Source: Paenibacillus sp. PvR098 (GTDB lineage Bacteria; Bacillota; Bacilli; Paenibacillales; NBRC-103111). Taken from it: DNA of 64,000 nucleotides. The stretch covers positions 1,364,001 to 1,428,000 of the forward strand of contig NZ_JAFIBU010000001.1 of NCBI RefSeq assembly GCF_017833255.1, written 5' to 3'. The first letter of the stretch is position 1, and every line of letters begins with the position of its first letter. The notes beneath the pieces are model-generated. The model had not been told where the DNA came from. It saw nothing but the letters and a program-made list of their open reading frames with translations, and made no database searches. A program made the translations under genes and the position numbers. Positions 10,988-19,778 of this stretch are shown one piece after another.

Positions 10988-11641
10988 TCATCTTATAAAA
11001 TCTAACATTTCTATGATGTTGTTTACTCGGCCGATGGGGTTTACTCCTTTATTCAACATCTCTTCGCAGCTTGTTTTATAGCATATGAAGGGTATTCCTG
11101 CGTCGATCGATGCTCTACCATCAATCCATGAATCCCCAATGGCAATCCATTCATCGGATAATATATGCTTAAATTGACTCTTAGCTACCAGATATCCGGA
11201 AGGAGAGGGCTTCAGTGAAGTCATTTGTTCTCTCCCTATGATGAAATCAAAATACTTCCTGACTTCGGTTTTCTCTAGAGCTTTTAGAGCAGCCGTACGT
11301 GAATTATTCGTAACTATAACTAGTATATATTTCGTATGTAGTGATTCAATCAGATCCATAACTCCCGGTTCAAGCCCTGCGCCTTCCATCCCTTTGAGTT
11401 CATGCTTTTCTGTAATCTTCATAGCCGCTTCATAGGTTTCAGAAGTCATTCCTGATTTCTTGGCGCATTCTATCATAGTTGACGTAGTATGCTCCTGGAC
11501 GGGAAAATCATGAGGCAGCAGTTTAAACCTTCCAAGAAAATCATAAACATCAAGTTTCATTGCCGCAAAATCAATTTTGGATTGCAGCAATGTATTATCC
11601 ATATCAAAAATAATCCCTTTAGTTTTGTTCATGCTTGCCAT
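10988..11641 (-). CDS. HAD-superfamily hydrolase
   Basis: The 217-residue protein begins MASMNKTKGIIFDMDNTLL, with the nucleophile motif DMDNT. Motif II is VIVTNNSR, the lysine motif is LKPSPSGY, and the acidic motif is IGDSWIDG. A helical cap lies between motifs I and II, as in phosphoglycolate phosphatase-like HADs. The start is placed at 11641 because GGAGGG sits five bases upstream; a longer frame to 11680 lacks a ribosome-binding site. The substrate is unknown. Confidence 0.85.
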   Translation of the reverse strand: MASMNKTKGIIFDMDNTLLQSKIDFAAMKLDVYDFLGRFKLLPHDFPVQEHTTSTMIECAKKSGMTSETYEAAMKITEKHELKGMEGAGLEPGVMDLIESLHTKYILVIVTNNSRTAALKALEKTEVRKYFDFIIGREQMTSLKPSPSGYLVAKSQFKHILSDEWIAIGDSWIDGRASIDAGIPFICYKTSCEEMLNKGVNPIGRVNNIIEMLDFIR

Positions 11642-11692
11642 AAATTCCCTCCGAGTTTCTCGCACGCAGATAATAGCCAATCATTGCTCTTC

Positions 11693-12660
11693 TGTCAAGA
11701 AAGTGGACACCGGTTAGCTAAGCTGCTCTTTCGTAGTACTTCTCAAAGCGTACGGGTGACATGTAACCAATTATACTATTCGATCTTTTCCGGTTGTAAA
11801 AGAACTCGAAATATAGTTTCTGCTGTGCTTCTTGCTTGGTCTTGGATTTTGGTTTGCTGTAGATGAACTCACGCTTCAAGATACTATGAAAAGCCTCGAT
11901 ACAGGCATTAGCATAACAGTTGCCTTTACGACTCATGCTGGGCTTCATACCGTAGCTTTCCAGCTGCTTACGGTACTCCTTGGAGGCATACTGGGAACCG
12001 CGGTCAGAATGGTGAATCAAGCCTTTTCCAGGCAGCTTTTCGGTATATGCCTGTTTCAATGCACCCATGACGAGGTCCGTTGTCATTCGTTCGCTTAGTT
12101 TTCATCCAACGATTTGTTTCGTGTACAGGTCCAAGATGCTGGCGAGGTAATGCTTCCCTTGGCACATGGAAGGTAGGTAATATCGGCTACCCACTTTTCA
12201 TTCGGCTTCGTTGCTTGCAAAATCTTGCTGAAGGACATTCGGGGCAATGGGCATATCGTGGTTCGAGTCTGTTGTCATGACTCTGAACTTACGCGCCATA
12301 CAGGAGTGCAGCCCTTGTTCACGCATAATGAGGCCGACCGTACGTTCCGATACGATCCAGCCTTCCTTCACAAGTTCGTTGTGTATTCTCGGGCTTCCAT
12401 AGATTTCATCTGAATCATGAAAGTGCCGCTTGATGCACTCTGTCAGCAGCTCTTTACGCTTACACTGCTCAGAAGCCTCGGATGCTCGCCATTTGTAATA
12501 GCCGCTCCTGGATACCTTTAACACGCCGCACATCTTCTCCAATCGAAACTCGGAGCGATGATCCTCGATGAATTGGAACCTTAGTTCCTTTCTTTGCTGA
12601 AGATGTGCATGGCCTTTTTTAAAATCGCGATCTCTTCCTTGAGATCTCAATGGTAAGTAT
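11693..12660 (-). mobile_element. IS3-family element remnant
   Basis: One end is preserved as TGTCAAGAAAGTGGACAC (11693-11710), a typical IS3-type terminal repeat. The other end and most of orfA are missing: only the last ~20 codons of orfA (EIAILKKAMHIF-like frame) overlap the start of orfB near 12610-12650. The element ends abruptly near 12660, so it is truncated and immobile by itself. Confidence 0.8.
11718..12650 (-). pseudogene. IS3 transposase OrfB, frameshifted and with a nonsense codon
   Basis: The N-terminal helix-turn-helix-like part (RFQFIEDHRSEFRLEKMCGVLKVSRSGYYKW) is in one frame. The DDE integrase core (WVADITYL, LIHHSDRGSQYAS, CIEAFHSILKREF) is split over others. One frameshift lies near 12200, and the conserved tryptophan in the VGWKL segment is a TGA codon just before 12086. 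The catalytic residues D, D and E can all still be read, so decay is recent, but no complete protein can be made. Confidence 0.85.
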
Positions 12661-12894
12661 TATCAAAATTTCACCTATGATCGCAATATAAATTTCAATT
12701 TATTGAACTTTATGGTTCCTACCGTCATATCTAGTGTTTCTGCTCCGAATCCCTTTCAGTAAACGCATAGGCATAAAGATGATTATCGCTTACTGACACT
12801 CATGGTTCGGTGGGCGCTCTTCTTTACACGTTTCACCTCATACCCCTAATGGTGAGGAAGCCATAAATCAATCACCCGAAGGAGCAATACCATC

Positions 12895-13371
12895 ATGAAA
12901 AAATTACTTACATCGTTATTCCAATGGAGTACATGGACAGATCTAGCGGAGATTCATCTAGCAGCAAAAGTGCTGACATGGAAAAAACGCTTGAATCCAA
13001 TAACCAATAAAATCGGCTTTGGAATCTACTTTTTCAAAAATATCACGATCAACCTAAACCGTATAAACAAAGAAATATTGGAGATTGCCGAGGACCGTGC
13101 TACGCTATCCTATTTTAACAAAACCGAGTTTCCCCATTTTATATCGGTATCTGATGGAATTCATGCCACTATGTTTTCGGAACTACCAACCCATGTTACG
13201 GAGCGGATTACGTCTTTAGTACACGGGCTGCCAGGCTATAAAGCGCTGCAATCCGCAATCCGTGCGTATGGTTACAAATGTGAGCTTCACTACAACCAAG
13301 GAAAAATATTTTTCGGCTCATTGCAAATTCACTTTGTAAAAATCCATCATCAAGCTCTCGTATCCGTGTAA
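12895..13371 (+). CDS. Hypothetical protein, 158 residues
   Basis: This gene has a good ribosome-binding site (GAAGGAG, then ATG) and a terminator behind it, so it is probably real. The protein is mixed alpha/beta and basic in its first half, with no signal peptide or membrane segment. No family was recognised. It stands alone between the IS3 remnant and a convergent membrane protein gene. Confidence 0.6.
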   Translation: MKKLLTSLFQWSTWTDLAEIHLAAKVLTWKKRLNPITNKIGFGIYFFKNITINLNRINKEILEIAEDRATLSYFNKTEFPHFISVSDGIHATMFSELPTHVTERITSLVHGLPGYKALQSAIRAYGYKCELHYNQGKIFFGSLQIHFVKIHHQALVSV

Positions 13372-13379
13372 CAAGAGCA

Positions 13380-13422
13380 GCCCATACGCTCACTGGCCAT
13401 TATGGTCGGTGGGCATTTTTTG
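13380..13422 (+). terminator. Terminator after the 158-residue gene
   Basis: An imperfect long stem with outer arms GCCCA / TGGGC and inner CTGGCC / GGTCGG is followed by ATTTTTT. A similar TTCGGTGGGC segment occurs upstream of the gene at about 12800-12820, so the gene is bracketed by related sequences. Confidence 0.6.
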
Positions 13423-13452
13423 CCCTAAGGTGGTTAAATTGATGAGTAGTTC

Positions 13453-14268
13453 TCATCGAATCAACCCAAAACCCACTCGTAATTTTTGAAACAAATATAG
13501 AAACGCTGCACAAATGACATAAATGATAAAATACCCCATATTAAGACCGTATATTGGAATTAAGTATGCATAAGCAATGTAAAAAACAAATAGCGTAGCT
13601 ATGCTATACGAAAACCCATAAATGACATAAGGAAATAGTCGATGATCATCCTCATAATGCAGTACTACGATTAGCGGGAAAAGCGTTGAAGGAAACGAGC
13701 TTAATATATTTGCCCATTTGCTGCCAACCAAAGAAGCCATGCCGGTGATTAATACTAAAATCATTCCGACTGTAATTCCTCTGATGAAATAATGTATACC
13801 TTTGCTTTTGGATCCTGTACTTTTTTCTTGTTTTCCTATCAGCTTGTTCATTAGGATAAGATTTATAATGAAAACGAGTATAAATATCGAAGAGGCCAAT
13901 GCCACATCGATATCCATTAAAAAGATCAAGGATCCGATCATTACAAATGCAATGATTCCCGCCGCTGACGAAATTAAAATTTCTATTAATTTTGAATTGA
14001 AAGTGAGGGTCCTAGAAATAAGTAGATATACTAAACAAAAGATAAGGGCAGCTGCTAGCCCGGCAATCCCCCATGGTATCCCGCTTAACGTAAAATCCAT
14101 TCCTTGTTCCATAGTAATAAAATAAATCGAAAGACCCGTGCCTAACGGAATCCCCGAGATCATCCCTGCGATTTGAGGATTGACCCTTTTGGAGATTTCC
14201 GCCAGTACAAATACGATAACAACAGATATGACGATTTTAATAATGGTTAGACTGATCAGAGGGTTCAC
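13453..14268 (-). CDS. Multi-pass membrane protein of unknown function
   Basis: The 271 residues form about eight to nine hydrophobic helices with short loops. The two halves look related, with a G/S-rich ISGIPLGTGLS segment in the first and LSSFPSTLFPL in the second, suggesting an internal duplication as in some small transporters. The start is GTG at 14268 with only weak upstream complementarity to 16S rRNA. No family was recognised with certainty. It runs convergent to the preceding gene. Confidence 0.65.
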   Translation of the reverse strand: MNPLISLTIIKIVISVVIVFVLAEISKRVNPQIAGMISGIPLGTGLSIYFITMEQGMDFTLSGIPWGIAGLAAALIFCLVYLLISRTLTFNSKLIEILISSAAGIIAFVMIGSLIFLMDIDVALASSIFILVFIINLILMNKLIGKQEKSTGSKSKGIHYFIRGITVGMILVLITGMASLVGSKWANILSSFPSTLFPLIVVLHYEDDHRLFPYVIYGFSYSIATLFVFYIAYAYLIPIYGLNMGYFIIYVICAAFLYLFQKLRVGFGLIR

Positions 14269-14318
14269 CTGCTTTTATTCTTTGCACAAATTAAATAGAA
14301 GGAATATGTTTCCTAATT

Positions 14319-14500
14319 CTAAAATGGTTGATACATCATCAATGCATGATTTTCTGTAATATATTGATCCTCAACCAATTCTCTCTTCTCATTCCAAACG
14401 CGTCTATAATTCAGATTGTGCCTTACACAAAACCTTCCCAGTACTCTTGCGCAATCTTATGTTCTCTTTCGTAAATCTCATAGCTATATAGCGGCTGTGT
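14319..14500 (-). pseudogene. Coding remnant in two frames, unidentified
   Basis: In the gap between two membrane protein genes, the minus strand reads YEIYEREHKIAQEYWEGF and then, after a one-base shift, continues as RRVWNEKRELVEDQYI to a TAG at 14319-14321. The protein-like composition suggests the decayed 3' end of a gene. No family was recognised. Confidence 0.3.
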
Positions 14501-14532
14501 TAACGTTCTCCATACCACTGCCCCCTACAATT

Positions 14533-15060
14533 TTACCGATTTCTTTCTTGAATATTTGCAATTACCCTCCAGAATACATCCGCCCTTAAAAAGAGACATA
14601 ATCCGGCAATCAATTTAATAGATTCAGCAATTACAATGTATACATTCTCTTTGAATATTGGACTTGTAACGTACAAATGATTAGTCCACAAATTAGGAAC
14701 ACCTTTAATTAAATTCACCGTCGAAAATACAACAATGACTAATCCAACGATAGAAATTATCATTACATAAGTGTACTTGAATTCAAGGGTTTGCTCTTCT
14801 TGTTTTCTACGAGCTAATATAATGTATGATAGTTTATTTGCTGACGCCCAAAGTATGATGCCGATGCTTAATAAAAAACCAGCTGGAATGGTGTATAACA
14901 AAATCAATCGGCTTGCATCAAATTCAAATTCAAATACATCAATACCTAACCAACTGGGAATGCCAAAATAATAAACTTTTACCAATTCGGTTAATCCTAA
15001 ATAAAACAAATACACGGCTAATATTCGTAAAGACAAAAATGATAGTTCATGAATCTTCAT
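14533..15060 (-). CDS. Four-helix membrane protein of unknown function
   Basis: The 175 residues have four hydrophobic helices (about 5-25, 55-75, 95-115 and 145-165) and a basic loop RRKQEE between the second and third. The start MKIHELSF at 15060 is preferred because GAGGTG lies eight bases upstream; the frame is open about 19 codons further without a ribosome-binding site. No homologous family was recognised. It may be co-directional with the HAD gene upstream, separated by about 300 bases. Confidence 0.55.
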   Translation of the reverse strand: MKIHELSFLSLRILAVYLFYLGLTELVKVYYFGIPSWLGIDVFEFEFDASRLILLYTIPAGFLLSIGIILWASANKLSYIILARRKQEEQTLEFKYTYVMIISIVGLVIVVFSTVNLIKGVPNLWTNHLYVTSPIFKENVYIVIAESIKLIAGLCLFLRADVFWRVIANIQERNR

Positions 15061-15362
15061 TGTCCCAACACCTCGTTTTAGTCTTCTTAAACATAAGAGG
15101 CTAAAGTAGCGTAACAACTGAGTTGAAGACTTAACCTCGCAGCCAGGCCTTTAAAATAATAAAAACATCAAGTTTATTTAAAAACTGATGTATAGAATCC
15201 TTTGTTCTATGTTCTTATCTTATAATGCTCTCGTCGGTTTCCGAAAACGCACTTGCGGACCGAGAGCCGAATGGCCTGATATATAAAAAGGGTTCAACGG
15301 ATGTCAGCGCTTTCTGAAATCTGTCCTTGAGTCGCTAGTAATCAATTTAATTTATATCCATG
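15061..15362. other. Gene-poor interval
   Basis: About 300 bases contain no convincing open frame. There is a TATAAT-like sequence near 15215 and a hairpin-rich stretch with GCTCTCGTCGG and CCGAGAGCC (about 15227-15270), but no structure that could be named. Confidence 0.35.
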
Positions 15363-16217
15363 TTATATTTCATTCGGACCTATTGAGCTACGATCATAGA
15401 TGGAACTTAAAAATGTTGAGACTCCATTGCTATTATTACTGTCAATGATCTTATCTGCTTTATTCCTTAGAATTTCATGTGCATTACTTACTGCATATTT
15501 CTCGTCAGCTGCTTCAAACATGGATAAATCATTTAAGTTATCTCCAAAACAAACTAATTTTTTGAAGTTATATTTACTCTTTAAAAATAATACCGCTTCT
15601 TTCTTAGTAGCGCGTTGATCTGCTATTTCAAGCCAATGATATCCAGGAGAATAAATATCTGGTCCAAAGTGACAATTGCATTCCGGTTCATTCATAAATT
15701 GTTTATACGCGTATTCCAATTTATTGAAAGTATCTATCGCATTGATTGTAATAATGTGTTCATTCATACATTCATCATAATTGTTAACCAGTTTAAATCG
15801 GGTATCACCTTTACTTAATCTGTTGCCTATGTAGTTGGCTTCACTATTGTTAAAGGTACCTTTATAATATATTCGAGAATTTCCATCATGATCAATTGTG
15901 TAAACTATAGGATTTAGGCCGGACTGCAAATAAGTTTGAATAATTTGGGTACCAAGCTGATTGGATAAGTAATTGGTTTTAATGTAGCGTTCATTATGGG
16001 AGTCATATATAAATACTCCATTCATTAATACGATGGGTAAATTCACGTTTAACTCTTTAATAATTTCTTTAGTAGATTCTATAGAACGAGCTGTAGCTAT
16101 TGTAAAATGCATTCCATGTTCAATTAAATGATTAAGTGTTTCTATTGTTTCTACATTTAGCGTCTGGTTATCATTCAGTAACGTACCGTCTAGATCTGAA
16201 ACATATAATACATCCAT
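15363..16217 (-). CDS. Cof-type HAD-IIB phosphatase
   Basis: The 284-residue protein begins MDVLYVSDLDGTLLNDNQTL, with the DLDGTLL nucleophile motif. It continues with FTIATARS (motif II), LEIADQRATKKEAV (lysine region) and FGDNLNDLSMFEAA (motif IV), and has the large C2B cap between motifs II and III. Cof-type enzymes dephosphorylate sugar phosphates or flavin-related compounds. A strong AAAGGAAGGAAG precedes the ATG. The exact substrate is unknown. Confidence 0.9.
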   Translation of the reverse strand: MDVLYVSDLDGTLLNDNQTLNVETIETLNHLIEHGMHFTIATARSIESTKEIIKELNVNLPIVLMNGVFIYDSHNERYIKTNYLSNQLGTQIIQTYLQSGLNPIVYTIDHDGNSRIYYKGTFNNSEANYIGNRLSKGDTRFKLVNNYDECMNEHIITINAIDTFNKLEYAYKQFMNEPECNCHFGPDIYSPGYHWLEIADQRATKKEAVLFLKSKYNFKKLVCFGDNLNDLSMFEAADEKYAVSNAHEILRNKADKIIDSNNSNGVSTFLSSIYDRSSIGPNEI

Positions 16218-16377
16218 GACTTTGCTTCCTTCCTTTCAGATTATGTGCCAATTTCTTATAACGTTGACCCCGGTTATATATCCATACTTTACCATGGAAA
16301 CATCTATTACGCTATGCTGTCTGTCTGTTTATCAATAACCAAAAGAAGGAGTAGCCGTTATGTAGTTGGGGGAACAA

Positions 16378-16527
16378 ATGGTAACGAGCTTGATGTGGTC
16401 GACGCCCGGCTTTACCGTAGCTGTAATCGTGCTGTTTCTAGTGATCAGTTTGCTCTGCTCTCGGGCTATCGTCAGTCTGAAGCGCAATCCTGCCAAACCG
16501 TTACTCTACTATTATTTCCGATATTGA
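16378..16527 (+). CDS. Possible small membrane protein, 49 residues
   Basis: An ATG follows GGGGGAACAA and opens a frame with one clear membrane helix (FTVAVIVLFLVISLLCSRAIV) and a basic, tyrosine-ending tail. It has the features of small single-pass bacterial proteins but no recognised family. It lies in an otherwise empty stretch and could be chance. Confidence 0.35.
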   Translation: MVTSLMWSTPGFTVAVIVLFLVISLLCSRAIVSLKRNPAKPLLYYYFRY

Positions 16528-16549
16528 GGATTACTGCCCTTAACGCAGT

Positions 16550-16615
16550 AAAGCTGCCAATCAATTCCGCGGCAGCCTCGAGGTTGGGTTATTAAGCTCT
16601 TGTTTCCCGTTAGAT
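16550..16615. repeat. Hairpin repeat, copy 1 (GCTGCC/GGCAGC)
   Basis: AGCTGCC and GGCAGCCT form a stem, followed by GGTTGGGTTATTAAGCTCTTGTT-like sequence. A related stretch lies at 26675-26745, including the hairpin and the GGTTGG...TTA...GCTCTTGTT tail. The two are diverged copies of one dispersed element. Confidence 0.5.
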
Positions 16616-16715
16616 AAACAATCCCTTCCTCTTCTATTACATAATTTGTTTGGACAACGAAATAAACAAAAACACGAGCGAAAGTAGCCGCAAGTGATTG
16701 AATTGTAATTAACAT

Positions 16716-17213
16716 TTATGATGGGTAATTAATTTTACCCGTTTCAACTAATTGTTTTAACCCTTCAAACATATAACTCCAACCTTGTTCGGTTTGACTA
16801 TTATATTCACCAAGAGCTTTTTCAATGTCTTCTTCAGTCCAACCTTCTTCATGAGGAACCAAAATAACTTGTGTAAAGGTCATCTCACAGCCCTTTTCAA
16901 AAGATTTAATTTCTACTGTAATCCTATCCTCTGTATCACTAAATTGAGGCATTTTAAATGTGAAAACTAATTTACTTGGTGGGTCAATTTCAATGTACTC
17001 ACCAACTGCCCTGTAATCTTTACCTTCTCGATGGTCGACAATTTCCCATGTCCCACCGACGTAAGGCTCGTTCTTTGCCACTTTATTCGTTGTTTCCATC
17101 GTAAAAAACCATTTTCTCATCATTTCTGGATTCAGCCAAGCGTCAAATACTTTAACAGCAGTGACATCAAAAGAACGTTTCATCGTTAGTGTTGTGGTAG
17201 ATGTATTAACCAT
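16716..17213 (-). CDS. SRPBCC (AHSA1-like) protein
   Basis: The 165 residues show the START/Bet v 1 helix-grip fold of the AHSA1 family: MKRSFDVTAVKVFDAWLNPEMMRKWFF near the start and GWSYMFEGLKQLVETG near the end. It probably binds a hydrophobic ligand; no enzymatic role can be assigned. Two more proteins of this family are encoded in the window (26218 and 30789 regions). The start at 17213 is chosen because AAAGG lies nine bases upstream; two upstream ATGs touch the ribosome-binding site. Confidence 0.85.
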   Translation of the reverse strand: MVNTSTTTLTMKRSFDVTAVKVFDAWLNPEMMRKWFFTMETTNKVAKNEPYVGGTWEIVDHREGKDYRAVGEYIEIDPPSKLVFTFKMPQFSDTEDRITVEIKSFEKGCEMTFTQVILVPHEEGWTEEDIEKALGEYNSQTEQGWSYMFEGLKQLVETGKINYPS

Positions 17214-17564
17214 TTCCATCATCCTTTACTTCATTCGCAATTTATTTTTACAGTATTCGTCAAATGCCTAACATTAATTCCTCATTTTACTATTTGTATC
17301 ACTATCCTGCCCCATTAGTTCCACAAACCTCTGTCCGAAGCCTGCTAACTATCGAACTTCGTTAGCTGAATTTAAACACTACCGATGTCCAAAAAACAAC
17401 AATCCACCGAGCTTTATCCGATTTTTAAGCGGGCGTCTAAACGATTTGTAACATGCGAATCAAGAGAAGACGGCGTATCGGTTGGGAATAACCTAATACA
17501 AAAGGGATATCGAATTTCTCTTGAATAAATAGGGGAGAACACCACCAAACCGCCAACAAGGACC
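17214..17564. other. Gene-poor interval with short inverted repeat
   Basis: No supported gene. At 17344-17366 GCTAAC and GTTAGC flank TATCGAACTTC. The sequence CTATCGAACTTC(G/T)TTAG recurs near 19697-19713, and related versions start the longer repeats at 20562 and 21690. Confidence 0.4.
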
Positions 17565-18386
17565 TTAAAGTTTTTTTGCAAACTGTTTAAGTTTATTAGA
17601 CATCTCTTCAATCTGTTTAATAAAAGCTGAAATTTGTTGAGTAGATGCCGCTTGCTCTTGACCAATAGCTGCTATTTGCTCAATTGAAGTTCCGATTTGT
17701 TTAGTAACTTCTTGGATATGGGCCAAGGTTTCACGCGTCGTTTGCGCCGAGGTTACTGTTTCTTGAGATAACTTTCGAATTTCCTTAGCCACAACTTCGA
17801 ACCCTCTACCTTTATCTCCAACATGAGCGGCCTCGATAGCTGCGTTTAATCCTAACAAATTCGTTTGGTCAGCAACCTTTTTAATAATAGACAGCACTTC
17901 GTCGGTGTTCTTAACACCCTCTCCAGCCCGCTGGGATGAAATAAGAAGTTTTTGGGTGAACTCAGCTAATAAATTTGATCCTTCCACGACATTCACAATT
18001 CGTTGATTGGCCTGTGATAATGATTCAGAAATTTGATCGGCAATATTTCTTAACTCAGTTTGCCTACGCAATTGTACTGCAATTCCTCCAATGACTCTGC
18101 CATCTTTATCGTGAACAGGTGTTGCCGTTCCGGTAAACTCAAATCCATAGAAATCAGCTGGAACCTCAGCTTTAGACGGTTTATTGTCGCGTAGCGCATG
18201 TGTAAGAGGTTCCTCTGGGTTTAAAGCCTGACCTATATTGATGTTTAAATTTATTGTTTCACCTGGAAAGTAGGCAATGAACTTTTCTAAATCACAAATA
18301 GCTATGGAAAGATCAGCAGGAACCGCGGCTTTAAGGATGGGTACCATAGCAACGACACTGTCTAACGAATCGATTTTGTTAATCAT
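17565..18386 (-). CDS. Soluble methyl-accepting-chemotaxis-like signalling protein
   Basis: The 273 residues contain no membrane segment. The first ~110 form a PAS/cache-like sensor (ending [16 protein letters not shown]). The rest is a short MCP signalling coiled coil whose hairpin tip [29 protein letters not shown] binds CheA/CheW in the family. Such truncated cytoplasmic receptors are common in Bacillota and usually sense intracellular signals. No che genes are nearby. GGAG lies upstream of the ATG. Confidence 0.85.
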   Translation of the reverse strand: MINKIDSLDSVVAMVPILKAAVPADLSIAICDLEKFIAYFPGETINLNINIGQALNPEEPLTHALRDNKPSKAEVPADFYGFEFTGTATPVHDKDGRVIGGIAVQLRRQTELRNIADQISESLSQANQRIVNVVEGSNLLAEFTQKLLISSQRAGEGVKNTDEVLSIIKKVADQTNLLGLNAAIEAAHVGDKGRGFEVVAKEIRKLSQETVTSAQTTRETLAHIQEVTKQIGTSIEQIAAIGQEQAASTQQISAFIKQIEEMSNKLKQFAKKL

Positions 18387-18475
18387 GATGTGAACACTCC
18401 AATTAGGTATGATTGATTGTGGTTTATCAATACGAAGTACAAGAAGGTGGAGGACAAGATCAACACACTGGATAC

Positions 18476-18883
18476 TTAGTCGACCCCGATCATTCGATGC
18501 ATCTTATTGCTGGCATCGCATTCATCGTAAGCTACTATTTTACCATATTCCTTAAATTGAGGGGCGAAATTAACAATATCACTTTTATTGCGCATAAGAA
18601 CTTCGTAAAACCAATTGTCGTGCGTGTCGCTGTTTGTATTCCGCTGTATATATCGGTTTTTGTTTGTTATCCAAGGTTTCTTTATAAAGGCAAAAGCAGT
18701 CATAATATGAGCTAATGTGTTTCTAATCTTTAGTAATTCATATATTTTCCACGTAAAAAGGTGGTACAAAACACCCGATGTTAAAATTCGATAAAAACCT
18801 GGCCAAAAAGATACACTAATTATTGAGATACAGTAAACAAAGATCTGAATTTCTTTACTTCTACGGAGAAAATTTTCAGGCAT
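18476..18883 (-). pseudogene. Truncated copy (copy a) of the MPETF small gene, running into unrelated sequence
   Basis: The start and about 100 bases upstream are almost identical to those of the copy at 22438-22647, but homology stops after about ten codons (MPENFLRRS...). The open frame continues for 135 codons with hydrophobic segments and no recognised family, so it is probably a fusion created by deletion. The GTATACGACCCGTATAC palindrome lies upstream. Confidence 0.5.
18598..18656. repeat. Dispersed repeat CCAATTGTC...CCGCTGTATA, copy 1
   Basis: GAACTTCG, CCAATTGTCG, GTGTCGCTGTTTGTAT and CCGCTGTATATA occur in order. Versions of the same series occur at 20562-20632 and 21690-21750 in the same orientation. 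It lies at the edge of remnants of the MPETF gene family. Confidence 0.5.
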
Positions 18884-18958
18884 CCCGATCATCTCCAATT
18901 GGTATTTATACCCATTTTCAGACAATCGGGGCGCTTATTCAACTATTCTTTTAAATTT

Positions 18959-18975
18959 GTATACGACCCGTATAC
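18959..18975. promoter_or_regulatory. Palindromic operator-like site, copy 1
   Basis: GTATACGACCCGTATAC has perfect 7-base arms (GTATACG / CGTATAC) around a 3-base centre. It stands about 75 bases upstream of the truncated MPETF gene copy; equivalent sites precede two other copies. Confidence 0.6.
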
Positions 18976-19043
18976 AATACTCAAGATATGAACTCTCCTC
19001 ACAAGCACATCAGAGAGACTGGCTTAGATCACAATATATGCTG

Positions 19044-19072
19044 TTGACAGGGAAAAAATTATTTAATACTAT
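19044..19072 (+). promoter_or_regulatory. Sigma-A promoter of the manganese riboswitch transcript
   Basis: TTGACA (19044-19049) is a perfect -35 hexamer, and TACTAT (19067-19072) is a fair -10 at 17-base spacing. They lie about 35 bases upstream of the aptamer. Confidence 0.65.
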
Positions 19073-19104
19073 TAAATGATAACTTAACTTAACTACATAC
19101 ACCT

Positions 19105-19195
19105 GTTAAAGGGGAGTAGCTGATAAACAAAGTCGTCATTACGAGATCAAAAGTCTCCGGCTTTGTTGGCAACGTTGTTGTTAGCGAGACCTTTA
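19105..19195 (+). ncRNA. yybP-ykoY manganese riboswitch
   Basis: The conserved yybP-ykoY elements appear in order: TTAAAGGGGAGTAGC, ACAAAGTCGTCA, then CCGGCTTTGTTGGCAACG and TTAGCGAGACCTTT, closing P1. The two internal loops that bind Mn2+ in this family are recognisable. The 3' side of P1 (GAGACCTTTACC) is also the left arm of the downstream terminator, so Mn2+ binding should favour read-through. Confidence 0.9.
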
Positions 19196-19226
19196 CCCAG
19201 CAAGAGGGTAAAGGTCTCTTTTTATT
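19186..19226 (+). terminator. Riboswitch-controlled terminator
   Basis: GAGACCTTTACCC pairs perfectly with GGGTAAAGGTCTC and is followed by TTTTTATTTT. The left arm overlaps the aptamer closing stem, giving a mutually exclusive antiterminator/terminator arrangement. Confidence 0.9.
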
Positions 19227-19251
19227 TTGTGTGATGAGGAGAGAAATTTTC

Positions 19252-19656
19252 GTGATCGAATCCAAAACATCAAGGCTTAATGAATCGCTGCTGGACATAC
19301 TCAGCACACGGAACAAGGTTATTGCAAACAATATTGCTAATATGGATACTCCTCACTATAAGTCCAAATCCGTTGTTTTTCATGAAGAGTTCCAACGCAA
19401 GTTGGATGGGGAAAACAGCAAAAGATTGGCGATGAAACAGACTCATGAAAAACATTTGGGGGGTCCGGGTGCTCCCTCAGTTCCGTTCCGAATAGTTGAA
19501 ATGGGGCAAACCGTTATGAACAATAACAATAATAATGTTGATATCGATTTCGAGATGTCCGAACTGGCTAAAAATCAGCTTCTTTATAATGTTACAGTTG
19601 ATCGTGTAAGCGGGCATTACTCTAAAATGAAAAAACTTATGCAGGAACTTCGCTGA
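19252..19656 (+). CDS. flgB: Flagellar basal-body rod protein FlgB (orphan copy)
   Basis: The 134 residues match FlgB in length and pattern. The N-terminal flagellar rod signature is LLDILSTRNKVIANNIANMDTPHYK, and the C-terminal heptad region NVDIDFEMSELAKNQLLYN is typical. FlgB forms part of the proximal rod of the flagellum. The GTG start at 19252 follows GAGGAGAG. No fliE, flgC or other flagellar genes are adjacent. The gene is the first and only one behind the Mn2+ riboswitch and its terminator, an unusual target for this RNA class. Confidence 0.85.
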   Translation: MIESKTSRLNESLLDILSTRNKVIANNIANMDTPHYKSKSVVFHEEFQRKLDGENSKRLAMKQTHEKHLGGPGAPSVPFRIVEMGQTVMNNNNNNVDIDFEMSELAKNQLLYNVTVDRVSGHYSKMKKLMQELR

Positions 19657-19778
19657 GAATACCATCTGCAATATAAATACGCAGCTTCCTGACCCACTAT
19701 CGAACTTCTTTAGCAAAATAAAAAACACTTGGATGAATGCTTAAAATTTGGTTCCTATTAGCTTATTATGACGATGCA

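Noticed and set aside
18413-18715. Plus-strand 100-codon open frame opposite truncated MPETF copy a
   Set aside because: It covers the dispersed repeat sequence and has no clear ribosome-binding site or family.
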